DNA of 13,329 nt from JAJDYQ01 sp942491945 (GCA_942491945.1 CALODD010000008.1:1-13329); one strand, 5' to 3'. Shown: positions 6,349 to 13,329, counted from the first letter of the stretch. Program-made: numbers and translations. The notes: a model not told the origin generated them from the sequence alone.

Positions 6349-7875
6349 ATGATACAGACGAAGAAAGCTTTAATAATATGCGGTTTTCTCATTGGATTGT
6401 TCTGCACAAGCCAGGTAATGGCGGCATGGTTTGATTTTGCCAGCCAGGATGGAGTCCCGGATATTGCGGAACTCAGAATCGGTAATATTGAGATGGAAAG
6501 CCTGCCAGAGTTATTGACGGTTCATAAAGATGAGCTTGAAGCAGGAAGCATTATATTTCGTGGATTAGCCGAAATATCTCAGGGAAAAATTGGCATCGTT
6601 CAACTTAGTTTTGATGGTGGTAATAAATGGCAGAATGCAGAGGTTGGTTCCAGCGGATTATTTAACTATGAATTTAAACCACAGATAGGTAAAGAGTATC
6701 AATTTCGAATTAAGGCAATAGCCACAACAGGTAAAGCCTCAGATCCAGAGTTTGGTGGTTTCCCTTTTATCGTTAAACAGGCGAATACAAACGCCGAGAT
6801 TCGATCAATATTACGAGTCATGTTAGATGAGTATATGCGCCGTAGTAATGCTGGGTTTATGTCTTATGTGGCGGAGGAATTTGAAGGTAATCTTTCGGCA
6901 CTTGAAGATGCTATTCAGGATGATTTTCGTTATTTAAGCAATATTATTATTAAAGTGAATATCACCAGGGTAGTTAGTACTGCTGGTCGAAGTGAAATAT
7001 TTTTTACATTTGATCGAACTGTTCGCTCCACTGCAACCGGGCGTAGGGTGACGGATCAGGGAACGACGAGTATGTCGTTCATAAGAACAGATAAAGGTTA
7101 TCGTCTTGTGTCTTTGGCATCACCTTTGATCTTTGGTTTGTCGGGTGGTGCAGAAGTCGCAACTAGCGTTGAGTCTGACGCGGTCGGTCAGAAAACAGTA
7201 ACAGTGACTGATCAAGGGCATGTCGTTGTCGTAACGCAACAGGAAACTATTGAAGAAACATCAGAGCAGGATGAAACATTAGATAGCGCTCAGACAGAGC
7301 AGCAGGCTCAGTCAACGGCAGATGTGATTACAGAAACTGGTGATACCAGCACTGAGGTTGTTGGAAACTCTGATATTCGAACGGGTACAGAAAGTATTGC
7401 CTGTGCCTGGAACTATATTGCAGATCCTGGTGGTAATACACCACTATGCCCAGGCCTCGATATGACGAATTTAACTACAGTGAATGAATCACCTAATGAT
7501 TTGTTTAATGGTACACACTCAAGTAGTGATTTTGGTTTTTATCTGCCTTCAGGCGGAAACTGTGCGGTTGTTACATCGGTCCCGTTTAGTACTGAATCTG
7601 ATGTTGGCGTTCTTGATACAGGAAAGACGAGTTTCTCCCAGGTGAGTAGTGTCTCGACAAATGCGGGTGATTACTCATCATCAACGACTAGTGCAGGAGG
7701 AGCAACCCATCCGGTAAATGGTCGTGTTTATGCGATTCGTTCCGAGCGTAATGATGTTGTATATGCCCTGGTTCAGCCTGGGAATATGGCCTGTACAGAT
7801 AATGGCAACACGATAACGTTTAGCGGTACTTATAAGTATGAAGTGCAGAAGAATGGAACGGCTAACTTCCATTAA
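6349..7875 (+). CDS. Secreted protein: Ig-like domain, NTF2-like domain, four-cysteine C-terminal domain
   Basis: This 508-aa protein has a signal peptide (residues 1-25, cut at QVMA|AW). Residues about 65-135 look like an Ig/fibronectin-like sandwich (VQLSFDGG.KWQNA, FNYEFKP, YQFRIKAIATTGKAS). Residues about 149-265 match an NTF2-like fold: two or three helices (IRSILRVMLDEYMRRS, LSALEDAIQDDFRYL) followed by strands (IIIKVNITRVV, SEIFFTFDRTV, SMSFIRTDKGYRLVSL). A flexible Glu/Gln/Thr-rich linker (about 270-345) leads to a C-terminal Gly/Ser/Thr-rich domain with Cys at 352, 367, 405 and 482, enough for two disulfides. AGGAAG lies 4 bases before the ATG. The protein is probably periplasmic or exposed at the surface. 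The same NTF2-like module recurs in the next two genes. No catalytic motif is evident. Confidence 0.75.
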   Translation: MIQTKKALIICGFLIGLFCTSQVMAAWFDFASQDGVPDIAELRIGNIEMESLPELLTVHKDELEAGSIIFRGLAEISQGKIGIVQLSFDGGNKWQNAEVGSSGLFNYEFKPQIGKEYQFRIKAIATTGKASDPEFGGFPFIVKQANTNAEIRSILRVMLDEYMRRSNAGFMSYVAEEFEGNLSALEDAIQDDFRYLSNIIIKVNITRVVSTAGRSEIFFTFDRTVRSTATGRRVTDQGTTSMSFIRTDKGYRLVSLASPLIFGLSGGAEVATSVESDAVGQKTVTVTDQGHVVVVTQQETIEETSEQDETLDSAQTEQQAQSTADVITETGDTSTEVVGNSDIRTGTESIACAWNYIADPGGNTPLCPGLDMTNLTTVNESPNDLFNGTHSSSDFGFYLPSGGNCAVVTSVPFSTESDVGVLDTGKTSFSQVSSVSTNAGDYSSSTTSAGGATHPVNGRVYAIRSERNDVVYALVQPGNMACTDNGNTITFSGTYKYEVQKNGTANFH

Positions 7876-7897
7876 GTTATAAACACTAGTCCCGAAT

Positions 7898-10800
7898 ATG
7901 GCGAATAAAAACCACATAATCATACTGAGCATCGTTTTTTCGATTCTTAATGTAACTACTGCCTATGCAGTTACAGGAGAAATGACGGAGGAACAGCTTA
8001 ATGCGAGAGTCTTAAAGTTCGCTGATGATATGGCGGGGAATCCTGCTGAAAAAATAAAAAGTTTTTTAAAGGGTTATTCGACGCCTGAAGCGGTAAAAGA
8101 ATTGCAGGATGCAAAAGGGAAGTTCGATGATTTTGCCAGTACCCTGCAGAAACTTAATGATAATAAATACGATGAACTTGCGATCAGCGAAATACGCAGT
8201 CGTTATGAATCTTTGCAGTCCGGTGGCAACGTCAAAGGACTACCATCATTAGGCCTGATTGATAAATTATGGATGTCCATCAAATTCGCTGGAGAAATGG
8301 CAAAGGCAGCATATGCGAACGAGGTTGCAGTGCAGGCAGAAGTATTGTTTCAATCTATGGCCAAAGATACCGAATTAGCTGCACTCGATAAAGATATTCC
8401 TTCAAACTCTTCTACCGCAGCAAAGATATTTCAAAAGTACTGGCGAGGTGGTCACCGTGCCCAGTTACAGAGTATTCTGGAGCATGAAGCTGGATTTAAA
8501 GAGGATGTATATGATAAACGTATAGAGGATATGAGAAATAATCCTAAATTGGCTGAAAAGTCACGAGGGATTTCTTATGCAGATGACTATGTCATCGAGC
8601 GGATTGTCAAAATAATAGGCCTTGCTAATACAGTTAAGAAAAAGTATGCGGCGATTGATAAAGCATCACGCTTTCGAGTTGATTTTGAACGCGCATATGC
8701 TAAATGGAAAAATGTTTACCCAGATGACTTTCAAGCAATACTGCGCGTGATCAAAGCAGAGAAGCAACTTAAGTCGCAGATTCCAGAATACAATAAATTA
8801 CTCAGTGAATTTCCGAATGCATTATCTGCAGCAGAACAGTCGTTAGAAAGTGAAGATTCTGGTAAAGCAGGAACGTTCTGTGGCGATACAGAGTCTAAAT
8901 ATGTTGCTGCCAGGGAATGGCTGTCAATGTACGGTGGAACTCAGCATGCTGCATTACAGAAAATAATGGCAAATGCTTCTACTAAAGCACGTGAATTCTG
9001 TAAAAAGTATTCAAAAATACAAGATAAGAAAGAAGCAGATTATGTAGCAAAATTAAAAGAGGAATATCAGGAATATGTGTCAAAGAATAAACAATTGTGT
9101 TCTTCCAGCGGTATTGCAAGTATGCAATATAAAGGCCCTAATCAATCAGATGTAAATTCATATATTGGCACGCTTGATAGAAAGATTATCAATGGCGAAA
9201 TAAATCCAGATCGCCTCCATGAGATTAAAGTCTATGAAGGGCGTTTGCCTGCCTATACAGGGAGTGAAGACTTAGAAGCTTATATTCAGGAGCACTTTTC
9301 TCAAAAGCCGCATGAAAAAACCAGGGATATTCCGGATAGTCAGCGAGAGTTGCAGAACCTCGTGCAGGAATATTGGAGATCCGCCCGGCAGTTGATTAAT
9401 GAAGTGCATAAAGAGTCGAGTAAAATCGTTGCTGAGCATAATAGACAAAAGAAAGAGTGTGATGAAGCCAGAAAGAATGCTCAGCCAGATGAGGAAGTGA
9501 AATGCTATATCTGTGATTTAGCTGGCGTAAGCAGCGCGGAGCGAATTGCTCTTAATACTATTCCGGATCTGGATTTTTCTCAGATACGTAACAAGCTCGG
9601 GGCCTGGTCCAGATATTTCGATAGTGCTGTAAGAGCGGCAGCTGCGGCTAATGATTATCAAAAAGCAATACGTGGATTGCCCCAGCGAGATGGTACGGCT
9701 GATGATGAAGAGCTTGATCCACAAGAGTCTGTAGATCGAAGCTATGAAGGCCTAATAAAAGAAATACGTGAGGTATCGACCGAAACATTATTTTCCGGGT
9801 CAGAGGATTGGTATCTGACACAGATAAGCGATCTGTTGGCGTTAAAAGCCAGGCAGTGGAACGGTAATTACCAGCAGGAAGCCGCCTCGCTCATGGAGCA
9901 GAAAGCATCTTTAGGAGCAGAGCGAGCTTCAGAAAAAGAATCTTTCGCTATTCTTAAAGAGAAAGCTAACCAGTTATTTAGTAATGCCAACGATTGGGTT
10001 GCTCGTATGAATAAGGCGGCTAGCCTGCTAGATGCAACTCCGTGGAAACAAGATGGCGTATATATATTCAAAGATCATGCTCAGCGTTTAAAAGATACGG
10101 CTAGAGAAGTGCCAGATGTTCTGAAAAAAGTGCGCAATGGATTAGCGTCACATCAACGGTCCATCAATGAGATAGGAAAAGATTTACCCAGGTATGTCAC
10201 TGCGAATAACAATAGAGGACATATTGCTGATTTTATTGCCAATTCAGCGAAACGTCTTGAGGAAATACGTGATGCACTGAAAGAGAAGCAGATCAGTCTT
10301 CAAACTGATGATCAATCTAAATACTTTACACATCGACATTATGGAGACGGAACGAAAAAGGTTATCGCAAAACTTAAGTCCGATTTATCGGGCATAAAAG
10401 GCTTGTTAGCCAAAAAAGATAAACAACTGGTTCCAGATGTATTTAAAGCCATTGATGCAAAAATACAGCAGATCGCAAAGTACACACCGATACCAGATAA
10501 CGGTATCTACCATCTTCCTGAAGGTAAAGAGACTATTCTGTTACCAGAGTCTTACACAAAGTTATCCGCCAAAATGAAGAAGTCGAATTTTAAAGAAGGT
10601 GACTTTTCGTCTGCAATTACTACCCAGATTGATGTAGAAAATGCCCTTAAATTTACTTTTGACTGGAATCTCTTTGATTACAAAACGGTGTATGCCAAAC
10701 ATCCAGTGTATCTGGCTTACCTTCAGGCAAAGTCTGATCTTGCAAAATTTAATAAATGGATTGATGCGGAAAAAAAGCGGTTGGCTAAAGCAATAGATAA

Positions 10801-11797
10801 ACAATATGTGCAGATAGATAAAGCCGCTGACAAGCTATTACAAAACCCACCATCTAACGCGAAAGAAATGTGGGAGAAACTCGACAAGCAAGCTTCAGCA
10901 TTAAATAAACGTTATGAAAGTTTTCAGGAACGATCTTTGGTCAAAAGCGATATATTCGCTCTCATAAAAAAACTCTCTGATATGCAATATAAGATCGAGG
11001 GTAAACAGAAGGAAAAAACTGGCCGTCAGGTAGCAAGCCACATTAGTAAAATCAGAGATCAGATCAAGTCTTTAAAGCCGTCAGCTAGCTCGATAGCACA
11101 AGCATGGGAGCTTATGGATCAGGCTGCAACACTGGCTCAACAAAACGGCGTGAGCGGCGATACTAATATTCGGCAGCTTATGGATGAGATGTCTCAGTTG
11201 GCAAGTAGTCTTCAAAGTAAATCAGTCGGGCATGGGGATGCTAGTATTCCTATGGACCAGTTTCCTGGTGATTTACCTCCTGATGCCGTCTTACCTGATG
11301 ATGGGCAATTTCCAGATAGTTCACCTGGTGATCCTGATTCATATCCAAGCGACATGGATGATGGATTCGATGATCCACAGCGTATGGCGTCAATGTCGTC
11401 GCAATCTTCCCGACAGGCGGGGGCTGCTGAAAAACGAGCAATTCAGGCACTGTATCGTCAATTTTCTTCAGACTACACATCCAAAAATCTTGGGGGGCTG
11501 CTGAATCTGGTTTCTGAATCATGGTCCTCTTCAAATGGTAGTGATATTTCGGATCTTGAAGACGTACTGGATAATTCATTTGAGACATTCGATAAGATAA
11601 GTTTCAAAATTAGTGGTTTAACAGTACAGCCATCTGGCGATGGCAAATATCAGGTGAGCTATCGAGCTTCAATTACTGGGCATATATCTTCTCAAGGCAT
11701 CAAGCATGAAGATGAATCGCAGGTAACTGAGGTTGTAGGTCGGGAAGATGGTGAGTGGCGCATCTTGCAGACTAGTGCGGGTCAATATTGGCAGTAA
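7898..11797 (+). CDS. Very long helical secreted protein with C-terminal NTF2-like domain
   Basis: This is a 1299-aa protein with a signal peptide (residues 1-24, cut at TAYA|VT). From about residue 30 to 1110 it is almost entirely charged and helical, rich in Lys, Glu, Ala and Gln, with few prolines. I predict long coiled coils or helical bundles forming a rod or spectrin-like array. Cysteines are few and include a CxxC pair at 536/539 (CYIC). Residues about 1112-1163 are an acidic Pro/Asp linker (FPGDLPPDAVLPDDGQFPD). Residues about 1175-1299 are an NTF2-like domain (AIQALYRQFSSDY, DLEDVLDNSFETF, KYQVSYRASI, GEWRILQTSAGQYW). The ATG lies 22 bases after the previous stop with only a poor ribosome site. 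I kept it because the next ATG (7982) would remove the signal peptide. The identity is unknown to me. Its length could span the periplasm or project from the cell. Confidence 0.75.
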   Translation: MANKNHIIILSIVFSILNVTTAYAVTGEMTEEQLNARVLKFADDMAGNPAEKIKSFLKGYSTPEAVKELQDAKGKFDDFASTLQKLNDNKYDELAISEIRSRYESLQSGGNVKGLPSLGLIDKLWMSIKFAGEMAKAAYANEVAVQAEVLFQSMAKDTELAALDKDIPSNSSTAAKIFQKYWRGGHRAQLQSILEHEAGFKEDVYDKRIEDMRNNPKLAEKSRGISYADDYVIERIVKIIGLANTVKKKYAAIDKASRFRVDFERAYAKWKNVYPDDFQAILRVIKAEKQLKSQIPEYNKLLSEFPNALSAAEQSLESEDSGKAGTFCGDTESKYVAAREWLSMYGGTQHAALQKIMANASTKAREFCKKYSKIQDKKEADYVAKLKEEYQEYVSKNKQLCSSSGIASMQYKGPNQSDVNSYIGTLDRKIINGEINPDRLHEIKVYEGRLPAYTGSEDLEAYIQEHFSQKPHEKTRDIPDSQRELQNLVQEYWRSARQLINEVHKESSKIVAEHNRQKKECDEARKNAQPDEEVKCYICDLAGVSSAERIALNTIPDLDFSQIRNKLGAWSRYFDSAVRAAAAANDYQKAIRGLPQRDGTADDEELDPQESVDRSYEGLIKEIREVSTETLFSGSEDWYLTQISDLLALKARQWNGNYQQEAASLMEQKASLGAERASEKESFAILKEKANQLFSNANDWVARMNKAASLLDATPWKQDGVYIFKDHAQRLKDTAREVPDVLKKVRNGLASHQRSINEIGKDLPRYVTANNNRGHIADFIANSAKRLEEIRDALKEKQISLQTDDQSKYFTHRHYGDGTKKVIAKLKSDLSGIKGLLAKKDKQLVPDVFKAIDAKIQQIAKYTPIPDNGIYHLPEGKETILLPESYTKLSAKMKKSNFKEGDFSSAITTQIDVENALKFTFDWNLFDYKTVYAKHPVYLAYLQAKSDLAKFNKWIDAEKKRLAKAIDKQYVQIDKAADKLLQNPPSNAKEMWEKLDKQASALNKRYESFQERSLVKSDIFALIKKLSDMQYKIEGKQKEKTGRQVASHISKIRDQIKSLKPSASSIAQAWELMDQAATLAQQNGVSGDTNIRQLMDEMSQLASSLQSKSVGHGDASIPMDQFPGDLPPDAVLPDDGQFPDSSPGDPDSYPSDMDDGFDDPQRMASMSSQSSRQAGAAEKRAIQALYRQFSSDYTSKNLGGLLNLVSESWSSSNGSDISDLEDVLDNSFETFDKISFKISGLTVQPSGDGKYQVSYRASITGHISSQGIKHEDESQVTEVVGREDGEWRILQTSAGQYWQ

Positions 11798-11894
11798 AAA
11801 CAGTGCATCACTTTATAAAATATACATTTCACGGTGCATTCGGGTTCTATCGATGAACTAGACTTGTAAATACACATATACCGGAGTGGTTTGT

Positions 11895-12278
11895 ATGATC
11901 AGAATGTTGGCGATCTTGTTATTTATGATTATCGCGGCGTGTTCAACTGAGCCGGTAAGTACGTCAAGTACAGGTGACTCTGTTGATAGACAGAAAATAT
12001 CTGGCGTACTAAATGATTTGGAGAGTGCTTTAAAGCGCGAACACCTACATAGCATCCATCGCATGTTCGATGATGATTATTATGGTGGTATGAGTGAGTT
12101 ATCAGACCGACTTGAAGATACGTGGCGGCGAGAGAATATCAATAGAATTCAGTTTAATGTGGACCGTATTCTCGACTCAGATGGTATTTATGATGTACGG
12201 GTGCGATGGCATAAAATGTATTTTGATGCCACAGGCAGGCCTGTGAAAAAAAGCGGTTACAGCAATATTTTTTACTAA
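11895..12278 (+). CDS. Small outer-membrane lipoprotein with NTF2-like domain, apparently frameshifted at its end
   Basis: I place the start at the ATG at 11895 because GGAG (11883-11886) sits 8 bases upstream; a GTG at 11886 would overlap that site. The N-terminus MIRMLAILLFMIIAAC is a lipoprotein signal with lipobox IAAC, lipidated Cys16 and Ser at +2, which predicts the outer membrane. Residues about 30-127 follow the NTF2-like module of the two genes upstream: helices (ISGVLNDLESAL, LSDRLEDTWRRE) then strands (IQFNVDRIL, YDVRVRWHKM, GRPVKKSGYSNIF). As read, the frame stops at 127 aa, just before the last strand. The -1 frame continues through 12337 and supplies it (see the next entry), for about 147 aa. 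So it is either frameshift-inactivated, recoded, or a base-call problem in T6. It is spaced 97 bases from the long helical gene and may have its own promoter. Confidence 0.7.
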   Translation: MIRMLAILLFMIIAACSTEPVSTSSTGDSVDRQKISGVLNDLESALKREHLHSIHRMFDDDYYGGMSELSDRLEDTWRRENINRIQFNVDRILDSDGIYDVRVRWHKMYFDATGRPVKKSGYSNIFY

Positions 12279-12337
12279 GACCAGATTCGAGGGGTAATCT
12301 GGTTATTATTAATATAGATGGTCAAGCATTCTACTAA
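12272..12337 (+). pseudogene. Out-of-frame C-terminal extension of the NTF2-like lipoprotein
   Basis: After the codon TTT at 12270-12272, reading in the -1 frame from 12272 gives LLRPDSRGNLVIINIDGQAFY and then TAA at 12335-12337. This matches the ends of the sister modules: SFIRTDKGYRLVSL in the 508-aa protein and EDGEWRILQTSAGQYW in the 1299-aa protein. The shift falls in the T6 run at 12268-12273. One extra T would join the frames. Confidence 0.6.
12280..12316 (+). terminator. Hairpin, probable end of the exported operon
   Basis: A perfect 8-bp stem, ACCAGATT (12280-12287) with AATCTGGT (12296-12303), encloses an 8-base loop and is followed by TATTATTAATAT. The T tract is interrupted, so it would be a moderate intrinsic terminator. 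It begins right after the zero-frame stop of the lipoprotein gene, inside the -1 extension. Confidence 0.55.
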
Positions 12338-12487
12338 AATGGAAACGCGTGTATTTTTATACGTCAGGACTTAAGTAGTCATATACGTGATTCAATACCT
12401 TATTGCACATTCAAAGCCTGACATTTATTCAAATATCTCCATCTTTTTCTAATTCATATAAACAGGATAATATGGATCCTTTCTGGC

Positions 12488-12505
12488 CAGGCTGTGTGAA
12501 AACTC
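12488..12505 (+). repeat. Left terminal inverted repeat of the foldback element
   Basis: CAGGCTGTGTGAAAACTC matches the right end at 17 of 18 positions; the difference is at the fourth base. The target copy TGGC lies immediately outside it at 12484-12487. Confidence 0.9.
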
Positions 12506-12638
12506 ATAGTGTTTTAAGTTGTTTGGGATAACGCTACACATGTGTCACCGTATCGGTCACATAGCGAATAGAGTGTCCCACTTTCCAACAACCACTTAAC
12601 AAAAACATCCTGCTATTCCCACCAAAAATCATTGTGCG

Positions 12639-12656
12639 GAGTTTTCACACAGTCTG
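12639..12656 (-). repeat. Right terminal inverted repeat of the foldback element
   Basis: On the reverse strand this reads CAGACTGTGTGAAAACTC. The second TGGC target copy follows at 12657-12660, where the interrupted gene resumes. Confidence 0.9.
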
Positions 12657-12761
12657 TGGCAAGTTATTCTAGGTACTGTCGTTGGAGGGCTGCTGATCAA
12701 TGTTTACCGTCTTTATAGACAGTATGTAGTAGAGAGCCAACAGTCCGGAGAGCAACAGACC

Positions 12762-12950
12762 GTGGCGACGTGGTCTATTATCTTTGGGTTGGCTGGAATA
12801 GTTACTCTTGGTATCACGAGTGTGATCGGTTTGATTTTGGCCTTTATCTCCATGTATGGGAAGACTCACAAGGCGTTATCTAATATTGGTGTTACTGTCA
12901 GTCTCTTAACGATGCTCCCCTGGTTAGCGGTAATATTGTTCGGTCCCTGA
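12762..12950 (+). CDS. Possible re-initiated C-terminal fragment of the interrupted membrane protein
   Basis: A GTG at 12762 has GGAGAG (12747-12752) upstream and would give a 62-aa, mostly hydrophobic peptide (ATWSIIFGLAGIVTLGITS onward). It is the tail of the interrupted gene, in the same frame. An automatic annotation would probably list it as a separate hypothetical protein. Actual translation is uncertain, since it lacks the first hydrophobic segment and any clear promoter. Confidence 0.3.
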   Translation: MATWSIIFGLAGIVTLGITSVIGLILAFISMYGKTHKALSNIGVTVSLLTMLPWLAVILFGP

Positions 12951-13049
12951 TAGCTCTTTTGTAGAAGATAGCCCCTCGAATTAATGCGGCTGAACCTGAT
13001 TGTAATCTACTGCATGGGAGTCGCGGAGAGGAATTAAAGAACCTCCCTG

Positions 13050-13092
13050 GCCATCAGATGGCTTGTGACATGGTGTTCATTTTCCCTATACT
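13050..13092 (+). promoter_or_regulatory. Candidate promoter with upstream palindrome for the TAXI receptor gene
   Basis: TTGTGA (13063-13068) and TATACT (13087-13092) are 18 bases apart. They are a fair match to sigma70 elements. A perfect palindrome, GCCATC-A-GATGGC (13050-13062), abuts the -35 and could be an activator or repressor site. The predicted leader to the ATG at 13171 is about 70 bases. Confidence 0.4.
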
Positions 13093-13119
13093 GCATTAAC
13101 CCGGCATTAATACCGAGTT

Positions 13120-13133
13120 GCGTATATATACGC
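13120..13133 (+). promoter_or_regulatory. 14-bp perfect palindrome, candidate operator
   Basis: GCGTATATATACGC is self-complementary over all 14 bases. It lies 37 bases before the TAXI receptor start codon, downstream of the candidate -10. The position fits a repressor site; no binding protein can be named from sequence. Confidence 0.35.
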
Positions 13134-13170
13134 TGAATACAAAAAACCGAGAACGAAGGAGAAGTAAGGG

Positions 13171-13329
13171 ATGAAGAATTATTTATTAGCCGGGTTACTG
13201 GTCGGTATGTTCTCGGGGGGGGCGTCGGCGTCACAGTTTGTGACGATTGGTACCGGTGGCGTCACAGGGGTGTATTATCCAGCGGGTGGCGCGATTTGCC
13301 GGTTGGTTAACCGTGGTCGCAAAAATCAT
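13171..13329 (+). CDS. TAXI family TRAP transporter solute-binding protein, 5' part only
   Basis: The first 53 codons are present and the gene continues past the window. Residues 1-20 are a signal peptide (MKNYLLAGLL... cut at ASA|SQ). The mature start, FVTIGTGGVTGVYYPAGGAI (residues 22-41), followed by CRLVN, is the characteristic opening of TAXI-type receptors, which bind a solute in the periplasm and deliver it to a TRAP membrane permease. The ligand cannot be predicted, although many family members are linked to organic acids or glutamate. AAGGAG (13156-13161) sits 9 bases before the ATG. A run of eight G (13215-13222) encodes part of the signal peptide (SGGA), an unusual homopolymer within a coding region. 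The permease genes would be expected downstream, outside the window. Confidence 0.88.
   Translation, partial: MKNYLLAGLLVGMFSGGASASQFVTIGTGGVTGVYYPAGGAICRLVNRGRKNH

Larger units (their letters stand above)
12488..12656. mobile_element. Non-autonomous foldback element (MITE-like), 169 bp
   Basis: The ends are 18-bp inverted repeats with one mismatch: CAGGCTGTGTGAAAACTC at 12488-12505, and the reverse complement of CAGACTGTGTGAAAACTC at 12639-12656. A 4-bp direct repeat, TGGC, flanks it (12484-12487 and 12657-12660). The interior encodes no protein and can fold into a long imperfect hairpin: ACCG/CGGT around TAT at 12551-12553, then ATGTG/CACAT, CGCT/AGCG, GGGA/TCCC and AAGT/ACTT pairings. It was presumably mobilised by a full-length IS with the same ends elsewhere in the genome. 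A 4-bp duplication occurs in several IS families, so I do not assign one. Confidence 0.88.
12472..12950 (+). pseudogene. Small membrane-protein gene interrupted by a foldback element
   Basis: The ATG at 12472 (AGGA at 12464-12467) reads MDPFW and then runs into the inserted element, stopping after about 19 codons. On the far side the same protein resumes at CAA 12660-12662 (QVILGTVVGGLL) and stays open to TGA at 12948-12950. Deleting the 169-bp element plus one TGGC copy (173 bases) restores a 101-codon frame exactly. The restored protein has a hydrophobic segment at about residues 5-20, a charged Gln-rich stretch (YVVESQQSGEQQ), and further membrane segments at about 43-70 and 81-99. Topology and composition loosely recall DUF4190-type small membrane proteins, but I would not assign the family. 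The insertion at codon 5 removes the natural start, so the gene is likely inactive or makes only a C-terminal fragment. Confidence 0.85.

Noticed and set aside
11184..11588. Overlapping open frames of about 106 and 112 codons on both strands inside the 1299-aa gene
   Set aside because: They arise from the Pro/Asp-rich repetitive coding stretch, lack ribosome sites, and give protein sequences of no recognisable character.
12268..12303. HIV-like slippery heptamer TTTTTTA followed by a hairpin, as proof of programmed -1 frameshifting
   Set aside because: The heptamer is not in the required zero-frame phase (codons are ATT TTT TAC), and the hairpin also works as the operon terminator. A plain indel is the simpler reading.
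12472..12531. A short peptide starting at the ATG at 12472 as a gene of its own
   Set aside because: After MDPFW the frame enters the foldback element and stops; it is the severed start of the interrupted membrane-protein gene.

Overview
The window looks like chromosomal DNA of a gammaproteobacterium. The grounds are a MetA-type homoserine acyltransferase, an EntD/Sfp-type phosphopantetheinyl transferase, a TAXI-type TRAP solute receptor, a Gram-negative outer-membrane barrel and a lipoprotein with a classic lipobox. I cannot name the genus.

Layout. Positions 1-3089 hold a tight leftward operon: a P-loop ATPase-like protein (GTG start), then MetA two bases downstream, then a DUF1538 membrane protein whose ATG lies inside the last codons of metA. 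The DUF1538 gene runs off the left edge. A divergent control region (3090-3264) separates this from a rightward gene for a small HTH/coiled-coil DNA-binding protein (TTG start), which ends at a strong intrinsic terminator. A phosphopantetheinyl transferase gene follows.

Positions 4714-12337 hold the most interesting block: four rightward, visibly AT-rich genes that all carry export signals. They encode an outer-membrane beta-barrel (536 aa), a secreted Ig-like plus NTF2-like protein with a four-cysteine tail (508 aa), a very long helical secreted protein with an acidic Pro/Asp linker and C-terminal NTF2-like domain (1299 aa), and a small lipoprotein. By my reading of the predicted sequences, the last three share one NTF2-like (SnoaL/DUF4440-like) module, although the proteins are otherwise unrelated. 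This suggests an envelope-associated complex. I do not recognise it as a described system. The lipoprotein gene appears frameshifted at a T6 run: the -1 frame supplies the missing last strands of the module and then a stop.

Positions 12338-13170 contain a non-autonomous foldback element (MITE-like, 169 bp, 18-bp terminal inverted repeats, 4-bp TGGC target duplication). It sits in codon 5 of a small membrane-protein gene. Removing the element and one TGGC copy restores a 101-codon open frame exactly.

The window ends in the first 53 codons of a TAXI-family TRAP transporter receptor with its own promoter-like region, a 14-bp palindrome in its leader, and a G8 tract inside the signal peptide. 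I saw no tRNA, rRNA or CRISPR array.
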